Shown in pieces: positions 20,638 through 31,523 of a DNA stretch of 64,000 nt. The position numbers and the translations under genes were made by a program. Numbering within the stretch: the stretch's first letter is position 1; the number at the start of each line of letters is the position of its first letter. The stretch covers positions 9,300,001 through 9,364,000 of the forward strand of contig NC_091053.1 of NCBI RefSeq assembly GCF_963966145.1. Reading direction: 5' to 3'. The notes below the pieces were generated by a model. That model was not told the DNA's origin. It made no database searches and saw only the letters and a list, made by a program, of their open reading frames with translations. This DNA is from Tenebrio molitor. Lineage: Eukaryota > Arthropoda > Insecta > Coleoptera > Tenebrionidae.

Positions 20638-20847
20638 CAAGATTTTTTCTAACACTAACATCTTATCAGAAATTTTAATAAATTCAGAAATTATTCGAGG
20701 CGCGTCACAATATACAAAATGCGGAGGTTGCCGTGGGTACTATGGTAATAATATCAACAAATTTGGAAAAAAAACAATTTTCATCATTGAAATGTGCCAA
20801 AACGTTCCAGAAGAAATAAGAAAAAAAAGGCAATTTGTTACCAATGA

Positions 20848-20956
20848 AGTCTAAAAGTGCATACGAAAAGGCGTATGTTTCGTTTCAAGGCCGGAACAAT
20901 AAAAAAAGCATCACGGAGGTAACGGAAGATGTCATTTTGGCTTTTCTTGATATGGG
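20848..20956 (+). pseudogene. Crypton-like N-terminal exon
   Basis: Reads MKSKSAYEKAYVSFQGRNNK then KSITEVTEDVILAFLDMG and ends at GTAAGTGTG, a good donor. The pattern (aYekAy..F..W..., s.tEnvlLaYf) is the core-binding start of Crypton-type recombinases. The catalytic exon was not found nearby, so this is a fragment within the 830-bp insertion. Confidence 0.5.
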
Positions 20957-21584
20957 GTAAGTGTGTAGAACTTCATTAAAAGTTAATTCACACTACGGCA
21001 AGAATCATTTGAAGAAAATGTAAAGATTGCCAGTTTTCGATGGCCGGGCACTTGCATTGGATGAAACAGCAGAAGTTAAAGAAGAAGATGTTAAGAACAA
21101 GAGCACGAAGCTAATGTGGCAGTTCCAATTCAATAATTGTACTTTTCACTTTTGTGATAATTACTGTAAAAATGATGAATAAAATGTTACTTGAATAATG
21201 TGTGAGCGTATTTTATGACTCTATAAGATACGTTGCTATTGACGACGTGTCTTATAGAGAAAAGCGTATTTTATGGGAAACATAAGGTGTGAGCTCATAT
21301 GCACCATAGAAACAGTATAAGATATTAGTGTTAGAAATTTTTTTTTAAATTCTGGATTTAGGGAACACATTGGTAGTTTAAGTTCAAAAAGGTATATTAT
21401 TATTCTCAATACTCATGTCATATCGTGAGGAACTTTCTTAATATTGACACAGAAGATAATACACAACAAAGTCAAAAATGCGGAGGCGAGACGCCGGTAA
21501 TTATGTTGATAAGCACTGCACTATTACTTGATAGTAATATCCGAATAATGAATGTACTCCGGCAAAATTGCCGTGCCGCCGGGT

Positions 21585-23266
21585 GGTGGAGGGTTAAGGA
21601 AATTAAATCATTTTTTGTAGTGGGGTACTGTTCCATTAAGAAAATGCTGGTGATAAAGGCGAATAGCTGGCTGTGTATTCTTGCCACACTCAAAATAAGC
21701 TTGTAGCATGTTGGTCATTTCATTTTTACTCGAAAGTTATGACAAATGCAATTTTTTACAGTCTAATAACTTGTCAAATTACTTGCGTAACAACTGCTCC
21801 AGCTGACAGGTTGCACAAAGTAACTAGATTTTTTAAAAATATATATTATAACGCTCTTCTAAGGACCGAAGAAAAAAGCGCTATAGCCGGGAAAGCGCTA
21901 TAGCCGGGAAAGCGCTATTACCGGGAAAACCTTGCCGGGCCCTTTTTTACAAAATCGGAGCACTTATCGGAATGTTAGAGCTCCTGACTTGGATGAACCA
22001 ATTTTTTAGTTTCCACCTCTTCATATTACGCGTATTGTATTTTTTTCCGGCTGGTTTATTTTTGTAATTTGCCTCCATTTTGATTCTCTAATAGACATAT
22101 TAACGAACGCAACGTCATCATCTGCGATGTCCTTATAGCCATTAATTCACGGAACATTTTACGAAAATTTTTAAGTTGGTAAAGCTTGATGCGGAATTAT
22201 CTTGTCATGCATGTCAGTTTAAATTACAAAATGTGTCAAAAATTATTTATCAGGATTTATCAGGCAGCAAATTCGCGACCGTATTTTTGGCAATTTCACG
22301 TATTTCAGCGGGCGTACATAGGTACTATGGCGGACAAATTCCAAAAAATAGTATAAAAAAAGCCAAATTTACACAAGAACGAGTTGAATACAGGGTTTTT
22401 TTGTTCGACGAGCCTCTTAAAGGCTCCAAATCGCCTAAAATCATCAAATAGTTATTTACGAACCATTTTTTAAAGCACGAGCGACGAAGGAGCGAGTGCC
22501 TTTAATTAAAGCGCGAATGAACGGAAGATGTCTTCACGCAAGTGGTTCGTACAATATTTTTGTACGAAAATTAAATTAAATTTTTTTGTTTTAATACATT
22601 AAACATAAACGAACATAAAACCAAGTAGGCAGTGATCTTTGGTTGTTGGAAACAATTGCTTCACTTGATATTTCAATTTTTGCAATAATTTGTGAATTTT
22701 GTAGGAACAATTTTCAACGATTATAAATCTTACCGTAATTTTTTAATGGACGAAAACCCAGGGAAGTTGTATTTTATGACCTAAATTTTATTATTATCAA
22801 GACAGATTTTTTTTTGAATGCCTCAAAGGGCCAGTGTTTTTTGCAATTTTTACATTCGAGTCGACCGGGAAGCACTCGTTTCGGAGCGAGCGTTGGATGT
22901 TGGAAGCGTTGCTTTCAAGGCTATGAGTACAAAAATTAACTTGACGTTTCGTTTTGACAAGTTGTGATATTTATCGAAATCCGTTCACACAGGAGAAAAT
23001 TCTCAAATTCTGACAGTGTCGAACAAAAAAATCTTTTTGATTCAGTGTAAATCGATCAAACTCTTTTGTTAATTAATTTTTTTCATTGAAAATGATTTTC
23101 ACGACATTTTATACACAAGTGGAATATTCGTGAAAACATTTTGTTCGGGAGAGAAAATTCCTAGAAATTTATTTTCGCAAAATCCATTTGTATTGTTTCT
23201 TTCCTGGTTTTAATTTACGTAATTTTACACCTTCCATCGGAGCGTTATAACCGGGAAATTGGAGTG
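21585..23266. other. Unassigned interior of the long-inverted-repeat element
   Basis: Mostly AT-rich. It contains three 17-bp tandem units AGCGCTATAGCCGGGAA (21877-21927), a related motif GCGTTATAACCGGGAA near 23242, and the dispersed repeat at 22350-22448 (see 10085-10390). No ORF with family features. Confidence 0.5.
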
Positions 23267-23760
23267 TTACAACGAATAAAACAGTTCTTCCATGTTGGAA
23301 TGTCCACCACCAATAGAGATAATTCCCCATACAGCACTATCGACCACTGCTAGTTGATTTAATTTAGGAATTGAGTTGCTTTGAGATAATTTCTCTAGAT
23401 TTATGATTGGCTTTGGTTCAGCTTCACTGAACACACTTTTTTTTTGCAGTATGGACACTCAAATTTTAAATTCCATGCAGTTTTGTAGTCCCAAGATATT
23501 AATTTGAAGTACCCCTTCAACTTTTAAGACATTTGTTGGTTTTCTAGAGATCTAATCTCTCTAAGAAAGTGCTGACCACCAAATAAAAATCGGTCTGTTA
23601 TGGTGTTAATAACAGGATCTCGACTGGGATCGTCGGAGGCAACCTCAACTTCTAAGTTATCATTACTAAAATAGTGTGAATACAAGTCTCACATATACTT
23701 TTGTAACTGCTCAAATTCCTTGTTTGTAACTCTTGATCAGTGCCAGACATGTGCGAGCGG
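23267..23760 (-). pseudogene. Degenerate ORF of unknown family
   Basis: The minus strand shows protein-like pieces in shifting frames: DPVINTITDRFLFGGQHFL, REIRSLENQQMS, YFKLISWDYKTAWNLKFECP then YCKKK, and finally an open 63-codon end with KPIINLEKLSQSN and LAVVDSAVWGIISIGGG. A CPYC pair suggests part of a zinc-binding site. It borders the right inverted repeat, so it may be what remains of this element's own gene. I do not recognise it. Confidence 0.4.
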
Positions 23761-24282
23761 TTCGATCAAAGAGAAAACGTATATTACTGTTTCGGACACT
23801 ATTTTCTAACGAAAAAATTAAATAAAAATCGATTAAGCATTAGTAAATATGGCTTAATCGTCGCTGTTGACCACTTTTTGATTTTTTTTTGTTTTTAAAA
23901 AAGATACAATGAAAAATTTTTTAAAGGAAGAAAAAATAAAAAAAGTAAAACGTTGCCGCAATTTTCAATAATGTTTTAAAGACAATGCCCTTTTCAGATT
24001 ACAAATTTTTCGCTTGGTTTCGCTAAAAACAGCTAAGTAAATCCCGCGCCATCTGTTGACCGAGAATCTCACTAAAACCTCATCCCGATTCGCCTTAACG
24101 GGGTTGATCCCAATTCGTCAACTGGCAAATCACCAACTTACATTTCATCAACACCCAATTGATCAACGCAACATAACCCCAACGATCCAACTAGACAAAG
24201 GTTAGTTTCATCAACTTTATTGTATTTGTTGTGGTTAAAAACGAGAAATGTTATGTTTTAGATAAGCCAACGGGAATCTAAC

Positions 24283-25699
24283 ATGGCATCGTTTATCAAG
24301 ACACAACGAGATTGTCAAAAATTACTCTTCGAAGGCTACTCTTATAATATGATTAGACGTGGTAACAACGGCCAAAGGTATTGGCGTTGCGACGAAACAA
24401 GCATCAAGTGTAAAGGTTCCGCAGTTAGTGACAAAGCTGATAACGTTAAATTAGGCACACCACACACTCATGGTCTATCTCCTACACGTATAAATGTTAA
24501 AGTGATAAAACATAATATAAAAGAAGCCGCTGCACAGGGTAACATTACACCTCGAGATGTTGTTAGTGGAGCAATAAAAGGAATAAGTGACTCTGTCAAA
24601 ACAAGTCTTCCAGAGTTAAGAAATCTTCAAAAGACAGTTTGTCGTAAACGAAAAGCAATTGGAATCAGTCCAGTGATTCCGCACTCATTAGCGGAAGTAA
24701 CAATACCACAGGAGCTTTGTGCCACGAAGACAGAGAGAAGAGAAAATTTTATTTTAGGGGACACTGGTCCAGCAGATCCGAATAGAATTATAATATTCAG
24801 TTGCACTACTGATATTAATCGTTTGACACAATGTAAGACATGGGTGATTGATGGTACATTCAAATGTGCTCCTGATTTGTGGTATCAATTATGGGTAATA
24901 CACGGAGTTTTTCACGAAAAAACTGTTCCACTCGTTTATTCACTTCTACCGAATAAACAACAAAATACATATGAACGTGCTTTAGAAATGATCTTGAACA
25001 AAATTGATGATGTTCGTCCTGGAACAAGACCTACTTGTCTTAATATTGACTTTGAGAAAGCTGAGGATAATGCCTTTAAACAATTAATACCAAATGTCAG
25101 AATACATGGTTGTTTTTTTCATTTTAGCCAATCCATTTGGCGGAAAATAAAAGAATTAGGCCTTGTTGAGAGATATAGAAATGATGAATATTTTAGAATG
25201 ATTATGAAATCGTTTTCTGCACTTGCTTTTGTACCTTCTCAAGAAGTTATAACGACATTTGGGTCATTGGCTGATGAAATGACTGATAATTTTGGTGAAG
25301 AAGAAGCATATAATACCTTCATCGAGTATTTTGTGATGACGTGGGTAGGACGCCAATACCCTCGAAGAACCCCAAAGTTTGACATTGATATGTGGAATTG
25401 CAACAATATAACTTTGGAAGGATTACCACGTACCACCAATTCAGCGGAATCGTGGCATCATGCTTTTGCAGCAATTTTTAGTAGTCATCATCCTAATCCT
25501 TGTTGGAGGACTGTTGAAGGAACAAGTGAGAGTTGACTTTATTTGCACACGTTTGGAAGCTGGACAGACAATGCCCCTTTACACCAGAGTGGAATATAGA
25601 CATGCGAATGAAAGGCTATTAGCTTTGATTACAGATTTTCAAAACCGAGACATTGGTGATTTCCTTCGAGCATGTAGCCATTGTGTCCACTTTACAGAA
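24283..25699 (+). CDS. MULE transposase with FLYWCH finger, one late frameshift
   Basis: Residues about 4-63 form a FLYWCH zinc finger (YSYNMIRRGNNGQRYWRC, CKGS, PHTH). The MULE transposase domain follows: WVIDGTFKCAPD (D190), CLNIDFEKAEDNAF (D256) and GCFFHFSQSIWRK (C277xxH280), with a candidate third acid in TNSAESWHH (E389). The frame is open from 24283 to 25536; after a frame change near 25510 it continues as LLKEQVRVDFICTRLEAG to the stop at 25697-25699. Mutator-type transposases cut at element ends. With a single late break the copy is nearly intact and fairly young, in line with the perfect target duplication. Confidence 0.85.
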
Positions 25700-25701
25700 T
25701 A

Positions 25702-25860
25702 GAGAAGTTTTGTTATTTTTTAATGTTTTTGAGAAGTTTTGTTATTTTTAAGTTTTTGAGAAGTTTTGTTGTTATTTTTGAGTTTTTGAGAAGCTTTGTT
25801 GTTATTTTTATGTTTTAGAGGAGTTTTTTTTTTGTTATTTTTAAGTTTTTTTTTGAGTTT
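25702..25860. repeat. T-rich tandem repeat downstream of the MULE ORF
   Basis: Five to six irregular copies of GAGAAGTTTTGTTATTTTTA, 27-33 bp apart, directly after the stop codon. Confidence 0.8.
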
Positions 25861-26619
25861 TGTTCTTGCATTGAAATTGTTAATAGCTACCTATACACGT
25901 TATATGTTTAGAAGAATTATTGTTTTCTTCAAATTTAATATACATACTTAGTTATTTTTATAAAGAAATACAGTTTATTTTTCGAGACCTTTTTACAAAG
26001 TTTTCTACAGAGTACAAATAAATTAATTATGTTTTTGTAAAACAAATGGGCCGTATTCACAACGTTATTAAAGTTGCCGATAACTAAACTCGTGATTAGT
26101 AAACAAAAACGATATAGATTTATGCAGTTATAACCTGCCAGAAAGAGATGAATTCGTCACCAAGGTAATTAGTCATGAAATAAATTTAATAAGGGTGTCG
26201 TGATACGCCCCATTGTGCTTTTACAATTCGTTGATGAAAATGCTAATTGGTGAGTTGGGTCGTTGATATTTTAGTGAATTGATAAATTGGCTGTTGTGAA
26301 AGTGGGAGTTGACGACTTGTCTGTTGGTCAGTTGGGCTGACCCGGCCTTAACGGAATGTTACTCTTACAGCTGTCAACGTGGTGTGAACTGTCACTGCGC
26401 GTGCGTGAAATTCTCGATGGTGATTGGTAGATGTTAACGAAGATGTTAAAGAACCCGACATTTTCTGGATCTCTTAACATCGTTTCTAACATTAACATCA
26501 CCATCACCATTATTGTGAACGGTTGAACGTTTCACCAATGTTCTGAAGATTAACATTCTGGCTAACACTAACATTAACATTACCATTTAACACTATTGTG
26601 ACAGATACATAACGCTCTG

Positions 26620-27015
26620 GAGGAAACCACTGGCATTTATAGTCTTTCTAACTCGGGTTGAGCCAGCAATAAAAATAAACTGCGTACCCTTATTACCGCA
26701 ATGCCATCATCCTCTTAGCTTTTAAATGAAGATAGATTTATACCGAAAACAGCCCTGGCCTGTTGCGCCCGGTGTACCTGGAAACGATCGAGAAAGAGCA
26801 AGAAAAACATCTGTCATTTAAACCATAAATTCATCTTCATTGTAAAGCTAAGAGGAGGTGGCACTTGCAGTAATGAGGGTACGCAGTTTATTTTTATTGC
26901 TGGCTCAACGTGAGTTAGAAAGACTATACAAGCACGTGTACGTTTTTTTGTGACGTCATTTGCCGTCAAATTACGGCCGCTATTGTACGGTACCGTTTTG
27001 TAGGAAACCGAAGCT
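26620..27015. repeat. Second, inverted copy of the 7959-8165 repeat
   Basis: GGAAACCACTGGCATTTA (26621) and, beyond the MITE, ACGTTTTTTTGTGACGTCA then AAATTACGGCCGCTATTGT match the reverse complement of 8036-8130. It is interrupted by the TA-flanked MITE at 26640-26926. Confidence 0.7.
26640..26926. mobile_element. TA-flanked MITE, 287 bp
   Basis: TAGTCTTTCTAACTCGGGTT at 26640 mirrors the end at 26926; about 100 bp on each side pair (including AAATAAACTGCGTACCC). TA flanks at 26638-26639 and 26927-26928. Confidence 0.85.
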
Positions 27016-28680
27016 TTAGCTTGGACTCAAGGGGGCGAACGATTAGCCGCGACCCGGGACGAATGAGGTCGAGTAACGGGAGCGCACGCAACGGGAAAAA
27101 CAAAGGAACACTCTTACCCTGACTGCGGAATAAGTCGGGCATTTTTTTCTTGAATAAGCTTTTGCTTAAAAATATTGTTTAACTTTCATTAGTTTAATAA
27201 ATTTGTTACAACTTCTTGTGTGGAAGTATCGAGTTTTATTCAAATAGTTAACAATTCTGTAATACGCAGCCGAAGAATAAAGAGCTGATTTTGGTAAGTG
27301 ATAAAGTTATATGTCATTTGAAATATAATCATTAATCTAAAACATATAAATTATATTAAAATTATTGAAATGATAATCACTTATCAGAAGTGTAAGACTT
27401 GGTTTTTGCCCAAGGGCGTTATCCCTCAATATTTGATAATTAATCGATCAGACTCATCAATACACATTAAATTAGACAATCTCAGCTACAGTCATACGAT
27501 AATCTACAATCGGACTCACCTCCACCTCATTCAGTCATTCAAATGGTGAAGCACAGGTCCGGACTCGGGTTTGCTCAATGGAACGGTACAAACATGTAAA
27601 TGATAAACACCTGACACATCTGTCGCGAATCAAGGTCATACAGTGACTCACCCGGGGGATTCCTCCCCCTAGCTTCTATCATGATGAGGGGCGCGAACCA
27701 CGGGCGTCGTCTTCAGAGCGCTATGTTCCGGGATTGCGTTGGATGTTCTAGTAGCACCTGTAATAGCCCCGTGTGCAGTTTGGGGTGCACAGCCCACCCG
27801 CAGCCTCCACAGAAGAAGGCCGCCAATGCTAGCGTGAGAGCGCGATAGCTCCCTTCCATACGTTACACTGTCCCCTCAGTACCTGGGGACCGGGCTGACC
27901 TCATAACCTTACAATCCGCAACGTATGATCTGTTACATTTGGTTGTCACCACCGGCCGTCTCTACCGACGCGCCCAGTCAACGGCCGTGCCGTGTCATGA
28001 GCCAAAGATGCCTCACCCGGACATCCGGTGCTCAGGAATTATACCATGGTATCTGCTCGAGGTTTTACGCATTGAGGTACTGATCTATAGCCCAGGTTGC
28101 CCAACCTGCTATCACCAAGTTACCGACACACCTGGTAACTGTATTTCTATTACCGGCTATCACTAGCCTAATTCACTGCACCACTTCCGGGCCACAACTA
28201 TTCACCTGCCGTCACTCTCGTACTCGTACCTTGGACAGCCCGTCGGTTTCAGCTGCCAAGCCCACACTGTCCCTGTCTCGCCTGTCGAACTCTTAAAAAT
28301 CACCCCCGAGTCAAGGACCTTTCAGAACATAATTTATGAGCCACATGTTTGGGGTGGAAGAGGTAGTTTTTCTGTTGCGTTTTTAAAATTCTCTTACAGA
28401 AGTATTTTAAAAAACTTAACACTATCTCACAATTATTCATTTATAAATACCTGAAATTTTTTATAAATAATCCTAGGTGCGTCATATACTAAATTAAATG
28501 CTGATTACCATTAGAACACTCCTGCTGCAGATGTATCTACGTTAAGTGTAAAAATGCAGCGCAATATTATTGCATACATTTTTAAGAAACGTATCAAGCA
28601 AATCGTTATTTATTAAAGAATTTTTTTTTTTAATTTGAGGAAATGTTACGATACTTGCCGAGATCTATGCTGGCAGTTCT
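27016..28680. other. Unassigned, including a GC-rich island
   Basis: 27016-27640 is AT-rich without ORFs. About 27640-28330 is clearly GC-richer than its surroundings (CACCCGGGGGATTCCTCCCC, CCCACCCGCAGCCTCC) and has the compact look of a retroelement UTR or an old insertion, but I cannot assign it. The rest is AT-rich again. Confidence 0.4.
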
Positions 28681-28689
28681 TTGATATTC

Positions 28690-29407
28690 TCTAGAAAACT
28701 TTTTTTTCCAAGTGAGAAGTAGAGATCCCAATGAACACTCAAGCCCTTTGACAGCTATCAAGCGTATTCGCATGATAATTCTTGGAAAAAATTCAGGAAT
28801 TTTGAGTTCATGAGTTAATACTGAGGATGAAGTTGCCGAAGAATACTCGTATGTTGTGGCAAAAGTTATGGAAGGAGGAAAGGTCCAAGATATAAATTTA
28901 GAAGAATCAAACTTGGGTCTAGGAGATTCAGGGAGTAGTCCAGAAACAACAGACGATGCACTAGAATACATAGCGGGTTAATTGGCAAAAAAATTTAAGA
29001 ATGCTGTTGCAGATTTAGGCGATTTGACATATAAATTTAAAAGTGATCATGCTTATAATAATTTGGCGTCATGGGTGCAGCAGTTATCTTATGGCGGTTT
29101 AATAAAACCTAAATGTGAGTGGCTTGAGAAAATAAAAAAATGGAATACTTATTTTGAAAAATTCCATGGAAATTCTTTCCGTAAAGGAACAAAATGTGTT
29201 TTAGGATTATCAAAAAAAATTGCCAAACGGGAACGTTTACCTGTAGAACTGATTAAAACCTTTTGTAAATTAAGAACTATTATAAGAATAAATTTTCATA
29301 ATGCAACCGCTCAGAATTCAAAATCGGTAAAACGAAATAGCTATTTACGTTACAAGACTGATAGTAACGTTTTTATGGACGAGCTAGTGAATTACAGGTA
29401 CTTGTAA
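28690..29407 (+). pseudogene. P-element (THAP9-like) transposase C-terminal part
   Basis: The reading starts in broken frames (TAIKRIRMIILGKNSGI), then DALEYIAG, a stop in place of the usual tyrosine, LAKKF, and an open tail WVQQLSYGGLIKPKCEWLEK, GLSKKIAKRERLPVELIKTF and CKLRTIIRINF. This is the conserved C-terminal region of P-element transposases and THAP9. The THAP and RNase H regions are absent here, so it is an isolated fragment; fragments of the same superfamily lie at 47477-48076 and 48655-49117. Confidence 0.8.
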
Positions 29408-29651
29408 ACTAGCGAGGCCATAATGCGTCTACCGGTCGTGTGACGTACAAGATTTTTTAGTATACTGAAACAATTATTATTCAACAGCAAATAGGTAATT
29501 TGGGATAATAATTTGAATAAAAAAAATTTGGCTTTGAAAAAGATTGCTATGCCTTGTTATTATGATAATTGATAACAAACGATTCAACAAAATTCAGTTT
29601 GTCGAAGTTTTTTTATGCGGTTTTTCATTTGCGCTGACTTCCTTTAATAAA

Positions 29652-30648
29652 ATGAATTCTCACAAAGAAGAACCGAAGCAGGGTCAAGTTTTCTTCCCAG
29701 ACCACCTTTTGAGGAAGATAGATACTGCGCGATCTAATTTATTGCCCCAAAAATCATCGGGAAGATATTTGAAAGAGTACAAGGGCTTTTGCAATTGGAG
29801 ACTAGGAAATAAAGTTGTTGGAATTGATGAAAGGGTAATGCTTGCCTTTTTTGGAAGACCAATATCAGAATTCGAAACCCTCATGCTGGTGGTCCTATTA
29901 TTCGATGATAAGGAGCTGCTTATTAATACACGAACAAGTGGATATTAAAAGGTTTGTTTCATCATTTTTTAACCTAAAATAATTACATTTATACATATAT
30001 TGTATGACAAAGAAATCAAAAATATTATCGCACCTTGATGTCACCACATTTCTGAACCAAGCTGATGATGACACTTATCTACTTTTGAGGGTGATTATTA
30101 AAATCTATGTAGAACTTTTATGATGCCATTATTTCAAAATTTCAGGTTATATTAATTCTTGGTATCTTTGGAGGGTGCCGTCGGGAAGAACTAATCAATC
30201 TTACCATTGATGACGTTGAAGATCACAATAATTTCATTAAGGTGTGCATTCCCAAAACAAAAACTGGAATTAGTCGTAGTTTTGTTATAACCGAAGATGA
30301 AGAAGGATGCGATCCCTGTGTTACAGTCAGAAAATACATCTCTCTGAGACCTGCCTATCTTACAAATAAGCGATTATTGATAGGATATAGAAATAAAAAG
30401 TGTGTGGCACAAGTTGTGGGAGTGCATACAGTCGGAAATGCCCCTAGAAAAATTGCAGAATATTTAGGACTCGCTGATGCCAACCAGTACACTGGACATT
30501 GCTTCCGACGTTCATCCGCTTCTCTTTTAGTCGAAGGAGGAGGAGACTTAGGAACGCTCATGACGCATGGAGGATGGAAATCAGTAAATGTTGCAAGGGG
30601 CTATGTGGAACAATCAACACGAATGAAAACTAACATTGCATTCATTTA
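29652..30648 (+). pseudogene. Crypton-2 tyrosine recombinase (three exons)
   Basis: Exon 1 (ATG 29652) gives SSGRYLKEYKGFCNWRLGNK, the core-binding domain. A middle exon at about 30008-30088 gives SHLDVTTFLNQADDDTYLLL. The last exon, from the acceptor ATTTCAG at about 30144, gives LGIFGGCRREELINLTIDDV (catalytic R), IPKTKTGISRSFVIT, YTGHCFRRSSASLLVEGG (HxxR), THGGWKS and ARGYVEQ (catalytic Y), with a stop at 30646-30648. All catalytic residues are present and the last exon is open. The upstream part of the recombinase may be incomplete, and exon 1 reads past its probable donor near 29850-29900. It is homologous to Crypton-1 but diverged and on the opposite strand. Confidence 0.8.
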
Positions 30649-30718
30649 ATGAAACTCGAGAGTTTACAACTACATCCAGTGTTAGTACCCCACACACAGC
30701 TTGTGAAACTAGGGATGG

Positions 30719-30811
30719 GACGTTTCGCCGCAGCCGTTTCGTCGCGGCCGTTTCGGCGCCAGCCCTTTCGCCACGGGGACGTTTCGCCGCGGCCGTTTCA
30801 CCGCCATTTGA
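30719..30811. repeat. GC-rich degenerate tandem repeat
   Basis: Six to seven copies of a 13-15-bp unit close to CGTTTCGCCGCGGC directly after Crypton-2. Confidence 0.8.
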
Positions 30812-30896
30812 ATCTCATCACAGCTGTCATGATAGATTCAATATTTACAGAGTATGCAACCCACATTTCTAGAAACTTGAATTTTATTTTAGACCA

Positions 30897-31489
30897 CTAC
30901 ACCTTTTCCAATTGTAGTTCAGAAAGTAAGAGATTAATTTCAGAAAATATCAAATGTAGTTCAGATTAGTAAGATGTATTTCAGAATGTGTTAATTATAT
31001 TTCAGAAATGTAAAATGTATTTCAGAAGGTGCTAATTGTATTTCAGAAAAATTAAATGAATTTCAGAAAAGGTGAATTGTATTTCAGAAAATATCATTTG
31101 TATTTCAGAAAATAATAATAAAATTAAAACATACGCAAAAACTGATCTTCGGGTTCTACAAGTTAGAAGCATTGGCGTTGTCGAACGAAGACTTCTTTAC
31201 TTGGAACAAATTTTATGTACATAGATTTGGCAAAAGACAGAATTGTTCTCCTCGGTAATACACAATTATGATGCGTTCTGAAATGCAAATGATACTTTCT
31301 GATTTACAAATGATATTTTCTGAATTTCATATAACGTTTTCTGAAATACAATTTACCGATCTGAAATACAATTTACGATTTCTGAAATACAATTTACTAA
31401 TCTGAAATACAATTGACGATTTCTGAAATACAATTTACTAATCTGAAATACAATTGACATTATCTGAAATACAATTGGAAAAGGTGTAG
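30897..31489. mobile_element. Inverted-repeat element built of mirrored TTTCAGAAA / TTTCTGAAAT arrays
   Basis: Ends CTACACCTTTTCCAATTGTA (30897) and the inverse ending at 31489. The left third holds about ten copies of TATTTCAGAAA at irregular 15-35-bp spacing; the right third holds about ten copies of the inverse, CTGAAATACAATT. The middle (31130-31260) is unique. No ORF and no clear target duplication. Confidence 0.75.
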
Positions 31490-31523
31490 AGTGTATACCG
31501 GTCATTTTATTTATACATATCTA

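Larger units (their letters stand above)
19562..21584 (+). pseudogene. 5'-truncated RLE non-LTR retrotransposon copy, interrupted
   Basis: Closely related to the full-length elements in the palindrome: 19562-20505 corresponds to their 3' coding third (FSNLEILQHNQIASLKNYF, knuckle CRICGTEGETIEHIISSC, endonuclease GPDIIILNKQQKQAYLLDIA). After an 830-bp insertion it resumes at about 21336 with the end of the ORF and the terminal 3' module (21478-21584). Truncation at the 5' side is the usual outcome of target-primed reverse transcription. Small deletions and frame changes make it nonfunctional. Confidence 0.85.
24102..26345 (+). mobile_element. MULE (Mutator-like) transposon, 2244 bp, with 9-bp target duplication
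   Basis: CCTTAACGG is duplicated exactly at 24093-24101 and 26346-26354, the 9-bp size typical of Mutator-like elements. The ends are inverted but imperfect (GGTTGATCCCAATTCGTCAA against the inverse of the sequence near 26315-26345) and rich in TCGTCAACT/ATCAAC sub-repeats. One transposase gene lies inside. The insertion site is the right inverted repeat of the 18670-26609 element. Confidence 0.9.
18670..26609. mobile_element. Large element with long degenerate inverted repeats
   Basis: TCTGTCACAATAGTGTTAA at 18671 is mirrored by the inverse ending at 26608. Further in, AATGTTAAGGCTAATCGGGA (18779) pairs with TCCCGATTCGCCTTAACGG (24083) plus the sequence after 26346, and AATGCGGCAACTTTTTAC (18912) pairs with its inverse near 23950, while CCGAAACAGAAATATACG (19077) pairs near 23785. 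The inverted repeats are therefore about 450-490 bp each, the right one being split by the MULE. Flanking sequences show no clear target duplication. No transposase of its own is recognised; 23267-23760 may be its remnant. Confidence 0.7.

Noticed and set aside
27939..28166. 75-codon ORF in the GC-rich island as a host gene
   Set aside because: No start context, no recognisable domain, and the surrounding frames are equally open for a GC-rich stretch.
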